Below are positions 24,820 to 34,505 of a stretch of DNA of 64,000 nucleotides, piece by piece. Numbering within the stretch: the stretch's first letter is position 1; every line of letters begins with the position of its first letter. Source of the stretch: Pelagicoccus albus (lineage in GTDB: Bacteria; Verrucomicrobiota; Verrucomicrobiia; Opitutales; Opitutaceae); assembly GCF_014230145.1 (NCBI RefSeq), contig NZ_JACHVC010000001.1, positions 310,001 to 374,000 of the forward strand, given 5' to 3'. Made by a program: the position numbers and the translations under genes. The notes under the pieces are model-generated. The model ran no database searches. It was given only the letters and a program-made list of their open reading frames with translations, and was not told the origin of the DNA.

Positions 24820-25821
24820 ATGAGCACGGAAAAGTCATTGGTTGTCGCCTACTACAAGTTTGTAGACCTGCCCGATTTCGAGGCGAGGAAGGAGCCCTTG
24901 TTGAAAGTTTGCGAGGACAACGGCGTCAAAGGCACGATCTTGTTGGCTCGCGAGGGCATCAACTCCACCATGGCAGGTCCGGAAGCAGGTGTGGAGGCGG
25001 TACTCGACTATTTGCAAAACGACCCTGCTATCGGTGAGCTGGTGGTTAAGCGATCTTGGGCAGACGAGTGTCCTTTTTATCGCATGAAGGTGCGTCTGAA
25101 GCAGGAAATTGTTCGCTTAGGCCTTCCGGAGGTGAACCCCAACGATCAGGTGGGCGAGTACATTTCCCCAGAGAAGTGGAACGAACTGATATCCGATCCC
25201 GACGTGATTCTGGTCGATACTCGCAATGACTATGAGTACGAGATCGGCACTTTTAAGGGAGCGATTGACCCAAAGACCAAGTCTTTCCGCGAGTTTCCCG
25301 AGTACGTCCGCAAGGAGCTAGCCGACAAGAAGGACAAGAAAGTCGCGATGTTCTGCACCGGCGGTATTCGCTGCGAAAAGTCGACTTCCTATCTACTCAA
25401 GGAAGGCTTCGAAAAGGTGTACCATTTGGAAGGTGGAATCCTCAACTACCTCGAAAAGGTTAACCCCGAGGAAAGTCTCTGGGAAGGGGACTGTTTCGTT
25501 TTCGACAACCGTGTCGCGGTGGATCACTCGCTCAAAAAGGGCGACTACGAAATGTGCCGGGCGTGTCGTCACGCATTGACCGAGGAGGACCTGAAGTCGG
25601 AGAAGTTCGTCGAAGGCACGAGCTGTCCCCATTGTTTCGATACGTTATCCGAGGAACAACGCCAACGTGCAGCGGAGCGTCAGAAGCAGGTCGAGATCAG
25701 CAAGGCTCTCGGTCGCAAGCATATCGGGGCCACGCAGCTCGAGCGTGAACAGTGGCGTGACATGAAGCTCAAGCAGCGCGAAGAGGCGAGTCGCAAATCT
25801 GGCGGTTGCTGCGAATCGTGA
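24820..25821 (+). CDS. trhO: tRNA uridine(34) hydroxylase TrhO (rhodanese domain)
   Basis: The 333-residue protein (start MSTEKSLVVAYYKFVDL at 24820; upstream in-frame sequence lacks family similarity) belongs to the YceA/TrhO family. These proteins install the 5-hydroxyuridine at tRNA position 34 using oxygen. The N-terminal domain has GTILLAREGINSTMAGP. The rhodanese domain has VDTRNDYEYEIGTFKGA and the active-site Cys179 in MFCTGGIRCEKS. The C terminus holds a possible zinc site (CRACRHAL and GTSCPHCFD). Length and domain order are normal. Confidence 0.95.
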   Translation: MSTEKSLVVAYYKFVDLPDFEARKEPLLKVCEDNGVKGTILLAREGINSTMAGPEAGVEAVLDYLQNDPAIGELVVKRSWADECPFYRMKVRLKQEIVRLGLPEVNPNDQVGEYISPEKWNELISDPDVILVDTRNDYEYEIGTFKGAIDPKTKSFREFPEYVRKELADKKDKKVAMFCTGGIRCEKSTSYLLKEGFEKVYHLEGGILNYLEKVNPEESLWEGDCFVFDNRVAVDHSLKKGDYEMCRACRHALTEEDLKSEKFVEGTSCPHCFDTLSEEQRQRAAERQKQVEISKALGRKHIGATQLEREQWRDMKLKQREEASRKSGGCCES

Positions 25822-25861
25822 TGCTCTGGCCCATCTGGTTTTAGAAGTGGCTTGGAAATTC

Positions 25862-27313
25862 TCAGGTCCTTGGGCCGGTGTCGAGACGAGCTCTTTTGCC
25901 AAAGATAATCAAGTTGACCGAGAGGGCGAAGCCTACGCAACCGGCTACGGTGAGGGTCATGGCGTGAAGGAAGTGCCAGGGAGCGAGTCGTGTTGCAGGA
26001 TCGGCCTCGTACCACGCTTCCCAGCCGAAAGTGAGTAGGGCGTACAGTCCAGCTCCGAAGAGCAGAGAAGCGATCACTGCTCGGGCGTCGACATCCCTGA
26101 AGAGGAGGCCGGTAATGAAGGAAGCCAAAATTGGCATGCTGAAGAGTCCGATGAGCTGTTGGATCAACTGGATAATACTCTCGGCTCCCATGTAGAATGG
26201 AACTAGCCCGATGCCAAGCAGGGCGAAGAGGATAGAGACCGTGACGCTGAGTTTTGCGACATTTTTTGTTGGATTGATGTAGCGTTGATGGAGGTCGCAA
26301 ACGTAGAGAGCGGCGGAGGAATTAAGCGTCGAATTGAAGCTGGTCATGGTAGCTGCGACCATGGCGGCTGCGAAGGCTCCGGTTAACCAATGCGGGAGCG
26401 TATCCGCTACGATGCGGCCGTAGGTGCTGTCTCCGGTTTCTCCATACAGCTTGTAGGCACAGAGGCCCGGGACGATTACGATGGCGGGGACAAGAGTGAG
26501 GCGAATGATGGCGGCCGCGTAACAACCCTTTTGGGCTTCCTTCAGCGAGCTAGCGGCCAAGGCACGCTGGGTGATAGTTTGGTTGGTACTCCAGTAGTAG
26601 ACTTGCACGAGAATCAATCCGGTGAAGAGCGTGTGCCAAGGAACTTTAGAGGAGGAGTCGCCGATCAGTTGCAGGCGTTCTGGCGGGAGTCCTGAAAGGT
26701 CCCAATCGACGGCAGCCAAGGCGAGGAATACTACCACGAGGGCCATGCCAAAGAGCAGAACTCCGCTATAGGTGTCCGAGATCGCGACAGCTCGTAGTCC
26801 TCCGAAAATGGCGTACAAGGCTCCCGCTATGGCGATGGTAGTAGCGACCAGTATCAAGGGCATCTCCAAGCCGAAGAGCGATATGAGAAAGAGGGAGCTC
26901 GTGTAGAGCATGATGGGCAGGAAGATTGCCACGTTGCCGATCAGGAAAAGGAAGGCCACTGTGGCACGAAGGTGTGGTTCGCCAAAACGTCTCTCCAGCA
27001 GCTCGGTGACGGTCGTGCACTCGTTCTTGAAATAGATGGGTAGAAAGACTTTGGCTAAGAGGTAGAATCCAATGACTCCGGCTAGTTCCCACCAGACGAC
27101 GATTAAGGTTTGGTTTCCGTTCCAGCCGACCAAGGTGTCGGTATTGATGTTAGTAAGAGTCAAAGAGCCTGCTACGAAGACCCAACTCAGTCCGCCGCCG
27201 GCCAGGAAATACTCTTTAGCATCGGTTCCGCGTTCGCCTGATTGGCGGCATTTTAGGAAGGTCAGCAACGCGATGCTGGCGGTGATGAGGGTAAAGACGA
27301 GGGTCTGTATCAT
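25862..27313 (-). CDS. Sodium/solute symporter, SLC5 (SSS) family
   Basis: The 483-residue membrane protein has about 13 hydrophobic helices and an N-terminal TM then a loop with EYFLAGGGLSWVFVAGSL, the typical SSS family motif with LTNINTDTLVGWNG following. VYYWSTNQTITQRALAA is the conserved mid-protein block. It should couple sodium entry to uptake of a sugar or organic acid; Verrucomicrobia use many of these for sugars. It lies downstream of hcp on the same strand, but a terminator hairpin separates them, so they need not be linked. Confidence 0.9.
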   Translation of the reverse strand: MIQTLVFTLITASIALLTFLKCRQSGERGTDAKEYFLAGGGLSWVFVAGSLTLTNINTDTLVGWNGNQTLIVVWWELAGVIGFYLLAKVFLPIYFKNECTTVTELLERRFGEPHLRATVAFLFLIGNVAIFLPIMLYTSSLFLISLFGLEMPLILVATTIAIAGALYAIFGGLRAVAISDTYSGVLLFGMALVVVFLALAAVDWDLSGLPPERLQLIGDSSSKVPWHTLFTGLILVQVYYWSTNQTITQRALAASSLKEAQKGCYAAAIIRLTLVPAIVIVPGLCAYKLYGETGDSTYGRIVADTLPHWLTGAFAAAMVAATMTSFNSTLNSSAALYVCDLHQRYINPTKNVAKLSVTVSILFALLGIGLVPFYMGAESIIQLIQQLIGLFSMPILASFITGLLFRDVDARAVIASLLFGAGLYALLTFGWEAWYEADPATRLAPWHFLHAMTLTVAGCVGFALSVNLIIFGKRARLDTGPRT

Positions 27314-27438
27314 GGCGGGGAAAGGGGATTAGGGGAGAGCTTCCATGTAGGTCCCGAAGCAACGTGAAGTCGAAACTCCCTTCCTCGGACCGTCAGCGAT
27401 TTTGAAATACAGAATATCCTGCCGGGGGGCGGACACAA

Positions 27439-27470
27439 CGAAACCCCGCCGGCTTGTGGCCGACGAGGTT
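27439..27470 (-). terminator. Terminator after hcp
   Basis: A 12-bp stem with G-T pairs (AACCTCGTCGGC with GCCGGCGGGGTT on the minus strand, loop 5) lies 30 bases after the hcp stop. Only three T follow, so efficiency may be modest. Confidence 0.55.
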
Positions 27471-27500
27471 CTGTGGATGGAAGATAAATGAACGTTTCGC

Positions 27501-29132
27501 CTACGAGGCGAGAAGGGCTTCGAGGTCCTTTTCCGGCGTGGTGATGGGCTGAATATTAAAGTTCTCCACGAGGAAATCCAATACCTTAGGAGTGATGAAG
27601 GCCGGCAAGGTCGGGCCGAGCCGGATGTCCTTGATTCCAAGATACAAGAGGGTGAGTAGGATGGAAACCGCCTTTTGCTCGTACCAGGAAAGCACCATGG
27701 ATAGCGGGAGTTCATTGACTCCGCAGTCGAATGCTTTGGACAGGGCAACCGCGATCTGAATGGCGGAGTAGGCGTCGTTGCACTGGCCGATGTCGAGCAA
27801 ACGAGGGATGCCTCCGATGTCACCCAGTTCTTGGTTGAAGAAACGGAATTTTCCGCAGGCGAGGGTCAGTACGACGCTGTCCTTTGGTGTCTTGGCCACG
27901 AATTCAGAATAGTAGTCGCGGCCCCCATTTGAACCGTCGCAACCACCCACGAGGAAGAAGTGTTTGATATCGCCAGCCTTCACCGCCTCGATGACGTTGT
28001 CCGCGACGCCCATAACGGCGTTGCGGGCGAAGCCAACCATGACGGAGCCATTTTCCGAATCTTCCTGATAGCCCTCCATTTCCAAGGCTTTGGCCACGAC
28101 CTCGGAGAAGTCGTTTTCTTCGACGTGTTTGATACCCGGCCAGCCGACTAGTCCCGTCGTGAAAACCCTATCCGCGTAATGGGGTCCAGGTTTTTGGATA
28201 CAATTGGTGGTAAATAGAATCGGGCCCGGAAAATCTCCGAACTCGAGGCGTTGGTTGTGCCAAGCGGTTCCGAAGTGGCCGATGAAGTGATCGTATTTCT
28301 TGAGCTCCGGGTAACCGTGGCAAGGGAGCATTTCGCCGTGCGTATAGACGTCGATGCCTTTGCCTTCTGTTTGTTTCAGTAGCAGTTCGAGATGGGTCAA
28401 ATCGTGTCCGGTTATGAGGATACACTTGTTCTTGCGGTGGCCCAAGGGGACAGAAGTCGGGACAGGGTGACCGAATCGACCGGTGTTGCCCTCGTCCAGA
28501 ATCTCCATGGCTCTCAGGTTGATCTCGCCCGCTTTCATAGCGGCGGCCACGCAATCCTCTAGACTCAGCCCTTCCGCGCCGAGCGCTACAAGCCCATCGT
28601 AGATGAAGGAGCAGACATCTGTATCCACTTTTCCGAACTTCGCGGCGTGATCTCCGTAGGCGGCTATTCCTTTGATTCCGTACAACAGGATTTGCTTCAA
28701 CGAACGAATGTCTGGATCGGAATCGAGCGTTTCGACGAGCTTCAGCTGTTTTCCTTGCTCGACGAGCAATTCGCAGTCTGAAGCCGGTGCAAAATTGATA
28801 GACGGATGGTTCTGTGGAATTTCTACGCCAGCTTCGGTCAAGCGTTGAGCGAAGGCTGCACGTCGTTCGACGGTTTGGTGGATGAGTTTGGCTAAGCGTT
28901 GCGGGTCGAAGTCGACATTGGTCAAAGTCGTGAAAATGCCTCCCATGACGAAAGTATCCAAATCTTGGTCTATGATGTCTGCCCCACGAGCTGCTACCGC
29001 GAGGTGAGCGATGCCCTGTAGGGCATGGATGAGAGCGTCTTGAAGGCCGGCGACCTCCTCGTTTTTCCCGCAAACACCTATGGTGCAGCACGCCTCGCCG
29101 CGGGCGGTTTGTTCGCATTGATTACAAAACAT
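27501..29132 (-). CDS. hcp: Hybrid cluster protein (Hcp), NO/hydroxylamine reductase
   Basis: The 543-residue cytoplasmic protein starts MFCNQCEQTARGEACCTIGVC at 29132; longer in-frame starts add non-family sequence. C3, C6, C15 and C21 form the CX2CX8CX5C site of class I Hcp, which binds a cubane cluster. Downstream are hybrid-cluster ligand regions (ITGHDLTHLELLLKQ, LFTTNCIQKPG, LTLACGKFRFF). Hcp reduces NO or hydroxylamine and is made under nitrosative stress and anaerobiosis. No hcr gene is adjacent, as expected for class I. A divergent Crp/Fnr regulator and an FNR-like box lie upstream. Confidence 0.96.
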   Translation of the reverse strand: MFCNQCEQTARGEACCTIGVCGKNEEVAGLQDALIHALQGIAHLAVAARGADIIDQDLDTFVMGGIFTTLTNVDFDPQRLAKLIHQTVERRAAFAQRLTEAGVEIPQNHPSINFAPASDCELLVEQGKQLKLVETLDSDPDIRSLKQILLYGIKGIAAYGDHAAKFGKVDTDVCSFIYDGLVALGAEGLSLEDCVAAAMKAGEINLRAMEILDEGNTGRFGHPVPTSVPLGHRKNKCILITGHDLTHLELLLKQTEGKGIDVYTHGEMLPCHGYPELKKYDHFIGHFGTAWHNQRLEFGDFPGPILFTTNCIQKPGPHYADRVFTTGLVGWPGIKHVEENDFSEVVAKALEMEGYQEDSENGSVMVGFARNAVMGVADNVIEAVKAGDIKHFFLVGGCDGSNGGRDYYSEFVAKTPKDSVVLTLACGKFRFFNQELGDIGGIPRLLDIGQCNDAYSAIQIAVALSKAFDCGVNELPLSMVLSWYEQKAVSILLTLLYLGIKDIRLGPTLPAFITPKVLDFLVENFNIQPITTPEKDLEALLAS

Positions 29133-29202
29133 GATTCTTGGTTCTCCGGTTTGGATTAAGGAGGGAGTGCCTGAATCATAGGGGAAAGTGGCGGTGATTT
29201 CC

Positions 29203-29216
29203 TTGAGCCAGATCAA
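29203..29216. promoter_or_regulatory. FNR/DNR-like binding site between hcp and its regulator
   Basis: The palindrome TTGAGCCAGATCAA matches the FNR consensus TTGAT-N4-ATCAA at 9 of 10 defined positions. Its centre lies about 77 bases upstream of the hcp start and 94 upstream of the Crp/Fnr start. HcpR/DNR-type regulators control hcp from such sites in many bacteria. Confidence 0.7.
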
Positions 29217-29302
29217 GAAAACGGAAATAGGACCTATTTTTCGTCTATTGGAGTAAAGCTCTCGTTGCGCTCGCCTCTTGAATGCGTAGCACTTGCTTCG
29301 CA

Positions 29303-29980
29303 ATGGACTTGGCTAAAATCGAAACCGCACTCTCGCGCACAACCCTCTTCCAAGGCCTGGCCCAAGAGGATCTTTCGAACCTCGCCGAGATTTGTTTCGA
29401 GCGAGTTTATGAAAAGAGCGCTGTCATCATGAGTGAAGGGCAGGCGGCCTCTGGATTTTTCATCGTCGCGGAAGGAGAGGTCAAAGTCTACAAGAGTAAC
29501 TCGGAGGGGAAGGAGAAGATTCTGCATCTCTGCGGTCCGGGCGAGTCTTTCGCCGAGGTAGTTGTCTTCTACGGCAAGCCTTATCCCGCCTCGGCGAGTG
29601 CGATCAAGCGTACCCGTTTGTTGGCCATACCGCGTGATCGTTTCGTCGCCTTGTTGGAGAAGGATACTTCACTCTCGCTGAACATGCTGGCGAATCTTTC
29701 TATGAAGCTGAGGCGGTTTTCTTCGCAGATCGAGGATCTGGCCCTCAGGGAAGTGCCAGCCCGTATTGCTTCGCATATCGTGTTTTTATCGGACTCGCAG
29801 GGTGGAAAAAGCCGTGTCACTTTGAGGACTTCCAAAGCCCAGTTGGCCAATCTTCTCGGAACCACGCCAGAGTCTCTCTCGCGGACGCTGGCGAATATGG
29901 TTTCCCGTGGGCTAATCGCTCTGGAAGGTCGATCTGTGGAGTTGCTTGATCTGGACGGTTTAAGAGATCTGGCGTCCTAG
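29303..29980 (+). CDS. Crp/Fnr family transcriptional regulator (HcpR/DNR-like)
   Basis: The 225-residue protein has an N-terminal cyclic-nucleotide-type sensor domain (residues about 15-125, with GFFIVAEGEVKVYKSNSEGK and GESFAEVVVFYGKPYPASA) and a C-terminal winged helix (about 145-220: SKAQLANLLGTTPESLSRTLANM). The cysteines needed for an FNR iron-sulfur cluster are not grouped at the N-terminus, so it is more like DNR/HcpR, which sense NO through haem. ATG at 29303 is preferred; one at 29282 would add 7 residues. Divergent to hcp with a matching palindrome between, so it probably regulates hcp and itself. Confidence 0.9.
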   Translation: MDLAKIETALSRTTLFQGLAQEDLSNLAEICFERVYEKSAVIMSEGQAASGFFIVAEGEVKVYKSNSEGKEKILHLCGPGESFAEVVVFYGKPYPASASAIKRTRLLAIPRDRFVALLEKDTSLSLNMLANLSMKLRRFSSQIEDLALREVPARIASHIVFLSDSQGGKSRVTLRTSKAQLANLLGTTPESLSRTLANMVSRGLIALEGRSVELLDLDGLRDLAS

Positions 29981-30033
29981 GCACTGCTTTCACCGAACTT
30001 TTCTAGCAGAGCCGAGGTTGGGGTGTTCCCAGA

Positions 30034-30066
30034 AGAAAAGGCGCCTCCCATGGGAGACGCCTTCCT
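30034..30066. terminator. Bidirectional terminator between the regulator and the TonB receptor
   Basis: The hairpin AAGGCGCCTCC..GGGAGACGCCTT (11 pairs with one mismatch, 4-base loop) lies between two convergent genes. On the minus strand it is followed by TTTTC, on the plus strand by CCTTT. It can serve both the Crp/Fnr gene and the receptor gene. Confidence 0.7.
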
Positions 30067-30089
30067 TTGCATCGTTTTTTAAACTCAGA

Positions 30090-33000
30090 CTACATATCAA
30101 ACGATAGTGAGAGAATAAACTTTCTTGGATCTACGATGCGGTAGCCGTAGGGGCTTCCATTGAAGTCGACGGCCACAGTTTGAAGGTGTCCGCTTTCGAA
30201 GGCGTTGACCACGTTGAGCTGGATCTTCATGTCGATCGACTCGTTGCGGATCTTGCGTGAATACGCAGCCCAGAAGTCGACATAGCTCTCGGCTGGAGTG
30301 TAGATAGGACGATCGATATCTGGGATATCGAGCACGCCTTCCGTAACGCCGCTAGATTGGCCGTAGTAGCCGATCGCCTTTTTCCCGATCCAACGGTAGC
30401 TGCCGCCGACGGATACGCCCTTGAGCTTATCGTCGGTGAACTTGTAGTTGGTGATCAGGTTCCACTTGTACCTTGGCTGGTTGGCCACGACGGTTCCGGC
30501 TAGAGCTCGGTCCGAGAGTACTGCCGGATTCACTACGAGGTTGTAGTAGTTGGTGACATTGGTCCAACCATTGACAGCGTCGTCAGCACGCACGGTCGAG
30601 TTGTAGCCGTAGCTGGTGAGGAAGTTGCTCAAGTCAACTGCGGTACCGCCGTCGGTGGTGTAGGTGGCAAAGCCTTGGTAGGCTGAGTCCAAGTAGTCGC
30701 TCGCTTGGGCGCTTGCCATGATTGGGTTACGCTCGTTGTACCAGGCGGTGAACTCTGGGGCGATATTGTCGTTGATGGTTTCCTCTTTGGTTGCGGTCGC
30801 TTTGATGGTCCAGTTAGGCATCGGATTGTAGTTGATCTGCAATTCGTAACCCTCTGCGGCGACTGATGAGGTTTGGCCAAGGGTACCGCCTAGCTCATTG
30901 TAGTAGTCGTAGTTTTGGCCCCAAATCGCTGCTGCTGCATTCTGAACCGCAGTCTCGTCTGCATCACTCAGGATGTCGTCGGAGAAGGCGGCGCTATCGG
31001 TTGGGTCAAGCCCCATGTTGATCTTGGCGATGGTGCGAGCCCAACTGCGGAATTGTCCCACATCGATCAAGTCGCGGTAGCGAGCCAAAGCGAGCTGGGC
31101 TCGTACGGCAGCATTTTCGTTGGAAGCCTCGAACTTGCTCAAACGGGCGAAGAGCTTGTTTTCGAACATGGAGAACTGGATACCGTAGTCCTTGCCTTCT
31201 CCGCTTGGAATAGGGAGCTGAGTCCCAAATCCGTCCACGTAGGAAACATCAGGTGGGTTGAATGTATCCGAAGTGTTGTAGGTGAATGCCAAGCTGTTGA
31301 GGAACTCGGAGAACTGGTTGGCGCGGCTGTCGATGGACTTCCATCCGCTGAAGGGGCGGAAGACAATACCGAGCGTGCTGGTGTCCTTTTCCCATGTTTG
31401 CCAGTCCGCGTAGTTGTTCCAGAGGGTCTCTTTGTTGATGTATCCATCTGTCCATTTATCTTCATTGGTCAGTCCCGATAGGCTAGTTGACCGGGTATCA
31501 TCCTTGTCGTTACGAATACCGTAAGTCGCGATGATGCGGTCGTTCCACAAGCGGCTGGTGCCACCGATGTTCCAAGAGGTGATTTCATTCTGGAATGCGG
31601 AGGTTCCGACTTGGTGGTTGTGGAAGGCCATGCTGTAGGAGACGTCCGTCCATTCGGAATCCTCCCAATTGTATACCATCTGATTCGCGGTAAACGGCGT
31701 AGTCATCGTACCACTACCTGTGTTAACCATGGCTTCGGTGCCAGGTGTGGATAGATAGAAGGTACGACGGATTCTGGAGCGTTCGTAGTTATAGCCGGCT
31801 ACGGATTGATCAGGCATGTAGTTGATCATTCCCAGATCGACTTCGTTACTGTCGGTAAGGAAGAGGCGAAGTCTTTCGGTCTTGAGCGTTTGCTCTTCTT
31901 TGGAGGCGAGGGCGATGAACTGGTGACTGCCCAGCCACTTGGTCCAGCCGTCGTTTCCAGTGAAGTCCGGAGTGTAGGCCAGCATGGCGCGATACTGATC
32001 GTTTTCGACGTCCTGACTGAATTGGTCAGGGTCGACATCTTGCATGTACACGCCTAGGTAGTACGGATTGTCGGAACCGTCTGGCAGATACATATTAGTA
32101 TCCACGTAGAGGGCAGGAGCATTGAGCTGGGAAACCGTGTAGCTCGCCACGTTTTCAAACTCTTGATGGAACCAACCGGCCGAAAAGTAGAGTTCGTCGG
32201 TGAACTGCTGTTCGAACTCCAGGTTATAGGTCGTAGCCTCTTCCGATCCGAAGTTCATCTGAAGTGTATTTACTTCGGTCCAATCGTAGATAGACTGGTC
32301 GGTGACCCCTGGATAGTAGGCACGTACTAGATTTGTATCCAATTGCGAATACAGGTTCGAAGAGGTACCGTTTTGATCGTAGGCAGCTGCGTTCGCCGCA
32401 TTCGCATAGATATCAGCACTTGTTGGTCCCGCACTTTCGCCGAAAGCGCTGCGGTACTTGGCTGGCACTTGGAAGAACCAATTCTGGATCTGTCCATCCG
32501 CGACTTGCATAGTCGGACGACCTGTTACTACGCGTAGAGCAGGGACGTAGAGCGGGGAATTCGGATTGGTCATGGCTCCGTATCCATAAATGTTGACCCC
32601 GTTGTAGTTGAGCATGTTCTCATCGGCCCACAGGCTGGCATCGTAGTCGCTTAGCGACATGACGTAGGCTTGGGTGTCGGTGATGGATGGGGATCCTGCT
32701 TCACGCGTGTAGGGTCCGACGACTTCGCCCGAGTCCAAGTAGGTGACGGTGCGAGTTTGCGAATCGTAAACAGGACGTCCCGCATCTTGCCATTCCGTGA
32801 CATAGTCGATTGGCGTGATGGTATTAGGACGGTTGTTTTCGTTTTCGTAACTCTCGAAGTTGACTTTCAGTGTGGTCTTTTCGAACGGCTTGTAGGTGAT
32901 GGCTGCGTAGAATCGGTCGCTTTCGTCGTAGGATGGCTTGCGAACGAATTCCGTACGGTCGGCTAGAAGCGCTCCCGCTATGGCCAGTTTACCCTCAATC

Positions 33001-33698
33001 AAAGACTTATTGAAAGTAAGGCTGGCTCGCTGGGAACCGTTGTCGTCGAAGCGGAATTTCACGCCGAGCGAATCATCGTCCAAATTCGCTTGCAGGCGGG
33101 TTTGGTTTACCACGCCTGCTGGGCTGCCTACTCCGAAAAGCATTGAGTTTGGACCGCGGCTGATTTCCACGGACTGAACGTTGTAGGAATCCAGTGGGAT
33201 CTGCTTTACCGCACGATAGAAGTTGACCGAGGAGTCAGGACTACCAAGACCGCGCACTGTGTTAGAGGAAGCGTTGGTAGTTGTGGCTCCTGTGAAACCG
33301 GCGGCGAAGCCCGCATTGGTATCCGCTAAACCATCACCGCGAGACGAGGTAGTGCCCGGCGTGTAGGTTGATGAGCCTTCAGTGCCTGCCTCGTAACGGA
33401 ATAGGTCGTTAACGTCGAGCGAGGCGGTATCTTCGATTTGCTCCTTTGTTACGACTGTGATCGATGCAGCTATGTCGGCGATATTTGTCCGCATGCGAGA
33501 ACCCGCCAAGGTGTTTTGCTGGCGATATCCGATATCGTCTTCATCGGCGGATACTTCAAAAGGAGACAGTTCGAAGATTTCTTCGTCGCTGTCATCCTGA
33601 GCCATGGCGTAGGAGCACAGGGCTTGAGCCGTTGCGAGGGCCAAGATCGGGCCCGTGCGGAACGGTTTGGGTAGGTGTATTTTTTGGGTTAGTTTCAT
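30090..33698 (-). CDS. TonB-dependent receptor, large Opitutia type
   Basis: The 1202-residue outer-membrane protein has a signal peptide (LALATAQALCSYAMA-QDD), a short acidic linker with ELSPFEVSADED and GYRQQNTLAGSR, then the plug (SITVVTKEQIEDTASLDVND at about 80-100; RGPNSMLFGVGSPAGVVNQ near 180). A long beta-barrel follows, ending in FILSLSFDM with the terminal aromatic residue. It imports an iron complex, vitamin or sugar polymer using TonB energy. The linker style is common in Opitutia. No SusD, TonB/ExbBD or siderophore gene lies next to it, and the ligand is unknown. Confidence 0.95.
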   Translation of the reverse strand: MKLTQKIHLPKPFRTGPILALATAQALCSYAMAQDDSDEEIFELSPFEVSADEDDIGYRQQNTLAGSRMRTNIADIAASITVVTKEQIEDTASLDVNDLFRYEAGTEGSSTYTPGTTSSRGDGLADTNAGFAAGFTGATTTNASSNTVRGLGSPDSSVNFYRAVKQIPLDSYNVQSVEISRGPNSMLFGVGSPAGVVNQTRLQANLDDDSLGVKFRFDDNGSQRASLTFNKSLIEGKLAIAGALLADRTEFVRKPSYDESDRFYAAITYKPFEKTTLKVNFESYENENNRPNTITPIDYVTEWQDAGRPVYDSQTRTVTYLDSGEVVGPYTREAGSPSITDTQAYVMSLSDYDASLWADENMLNYNGVNIYGYGAMTNPNSPLYVPALRVVTGRPTMQVADGQIQNWFFQVPAKYRSAFGESAGPTSADIYANAANAAAYDQNGTSSNLYSQLDTNLVRAYYPGVTDQSIYDWTEVNTLQMNFGSEEATTYNLEFEQQFTDELYFSAGWFHQEFENVASYTVSQLNAPALYVDTNMYLPDGSDNPYYLGVYMQDVDPDQFSQDVENDQYRAMLAYTPDFTGNDGWTKWLGSHQFIALASKEEQTLKTERLRLFLTDSNEVDLGMINYMPDQSVAGYNYERSRIRRTFYLSTPGTEAMVNTGSGTMTTPFTANQMVYNWEDSEWTDVSYSMAFHNHQVGTSAFQNEITSWNIGGTSRLWNDRIIATYGIRNDKDDTRSTSLSGLTNEDKWTDGYINKETLWNNYADWQTWEKDTSTLGIVFRPFSGWKSIDSRANQFSEFLNSLAFTYNTSDTFNPPDVSYVDGFGTQLPIPSGEGKDYGIQFSMFENKLFARLSKFEASNENAAVRAQLALARYRDLIDVGQFRSWARTIAKINMGLDPTDSAAFSDDILSDADETAVQNAAAAIWGQNYDYYNELGGTLGQTSSVAAEGYELQINYNPMPNWTIKATATKEETINDNIAPEFTAWYNERNPIMASAQASDYLDSAYQGFATYTTDGGTAVDLSNFLTSYGYNSTVRADDAVNGWTNVTNYYNLVVNPAVLSDRALAGTVVANQPRYKWNLITNYKFTDDKLKGVSVGGSYRWIGKKAIGYYGQSSGVTEGVLDIPDIDRPIYTPAESYVDFWAAYSRKIRNESIDMKIQLNVVNAFESGHLQTVAVDFNGSPYGYRIVDPRKFILSLSFDM

Positions 33699-34108
33699 GG
33701 AGTATCTTTTTGTTTGTCTTCCGAGTAGGAAAATTTGGGTACGCAGCAGCGATTGCGGTCGACCGTTTAGTCGTTCGTCGGGGGTATGTGCGTAGTATTC
33801 CGTCTTCTAGCTTTTAGGTAGCGAGAGCGGTGGGTAGGGTAGTTAGAGTAGTTTGTTTGGGGGGGCGGGTGTTTCGTACAACTTGTATGCAAGCGACTAC
33901 TTCGGCAAGGCGATCTAGTCGATTTTCCGACGTTCGGATAAACAAAGCGGATATCTCGTCCGTTTTGTATTAGCGCCTAGCGCGTGCCTCTCTGGTCCTA
34001 GGGACGAAAAAATGATGACCCGAGTGTATTCGCCCTAATGATACGTAGGGAAATGGTGCGGGGCTAGTTCTTTGTTGAACGGAAAGAGTCCGATGCTAGA
34101 CGAGGCGT
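33699..34108. other. Intergenic region upstream of the TonB receptor
   Basis: About 410 bases without a gene I can support. It contains a G-rich tract (GGGGGGGCGGG near 33859) and several short AT-rich patches. I see no clear Fur box, riboswitch or promoter, although the receptor promoter should be here. Confidence 0.4.
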
Positions 34109-34420
34109 CTAGTTTGCGGAGTCTTTTTGGGGTGCTGTTCCTTGTTTGGAACGGATTCTAGGCTTGGCGAGAATTTGGAGATAAAACGACTCTCGGTTCT
34201 GTGCCGCCGCTTGGTCGATATACTTGATCAACTCAGCTACATGTATGGCTTTGGCAGTCTCTTGTTCGGATCCGTACTGGCATTCGAAATCCCAGTAGTC
34301 GGTGCCTTCGGGCAGTTTTTTCTTACGCTCCCGTTTCAGGTATTTCCGAACCTCGTTTTTGACGGAATCGATCCAACGTTCGTACTGAAGTTTCGCTGTG
34401 CGTTTGAATGTCTTTTTCAT
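34109..34420 (-). CDS. DUF6172-like small basic protein
   Basis: The 103-residue protein begins MKKTFKRTAKLQYERWIDSV and contains EVRKYLKRERKKKLPEG, TDYWDFECQYGSE and SFYLQILAKPRIRSK. I recall the pattern Val-Arg-Lys-Tyr...Arg-Glu-Arg...Leu-Pro-Glu-Gly...Trp-Asp-Phe and Ile-Leu-Ala-Lys-Pro as DUF6172. The family has no known function. It is strongly basic and small, which would fit nucleic-acid or ribosome binding, but this is inference. Confidence 0.7.
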   Translation of the reverse strand: MKKTFKRTAKLQYERWIDSVKNEVRKYLKRERKKKLPEGTDYWDFECQYGSEQETAKAIHVAELIKYIDQAAAQNRESFYLQILAKPRIRSKQGTAPQKDSAN

Positions 34421-34505
34421 TGTCCGAGAAGAGGAGCCGTTGATGAGGATAAATTCAGCGAAAGCGAGATGAATAGACGATCGTTTTGCAACGTCTCAAA
34501 AAGCG

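Noticed and set aside
25862-29132. Operon of hcp with the sodium symporter
   Set aside because: Same strand, but a 12-bp hairpin lies between and the functions are unrelated.
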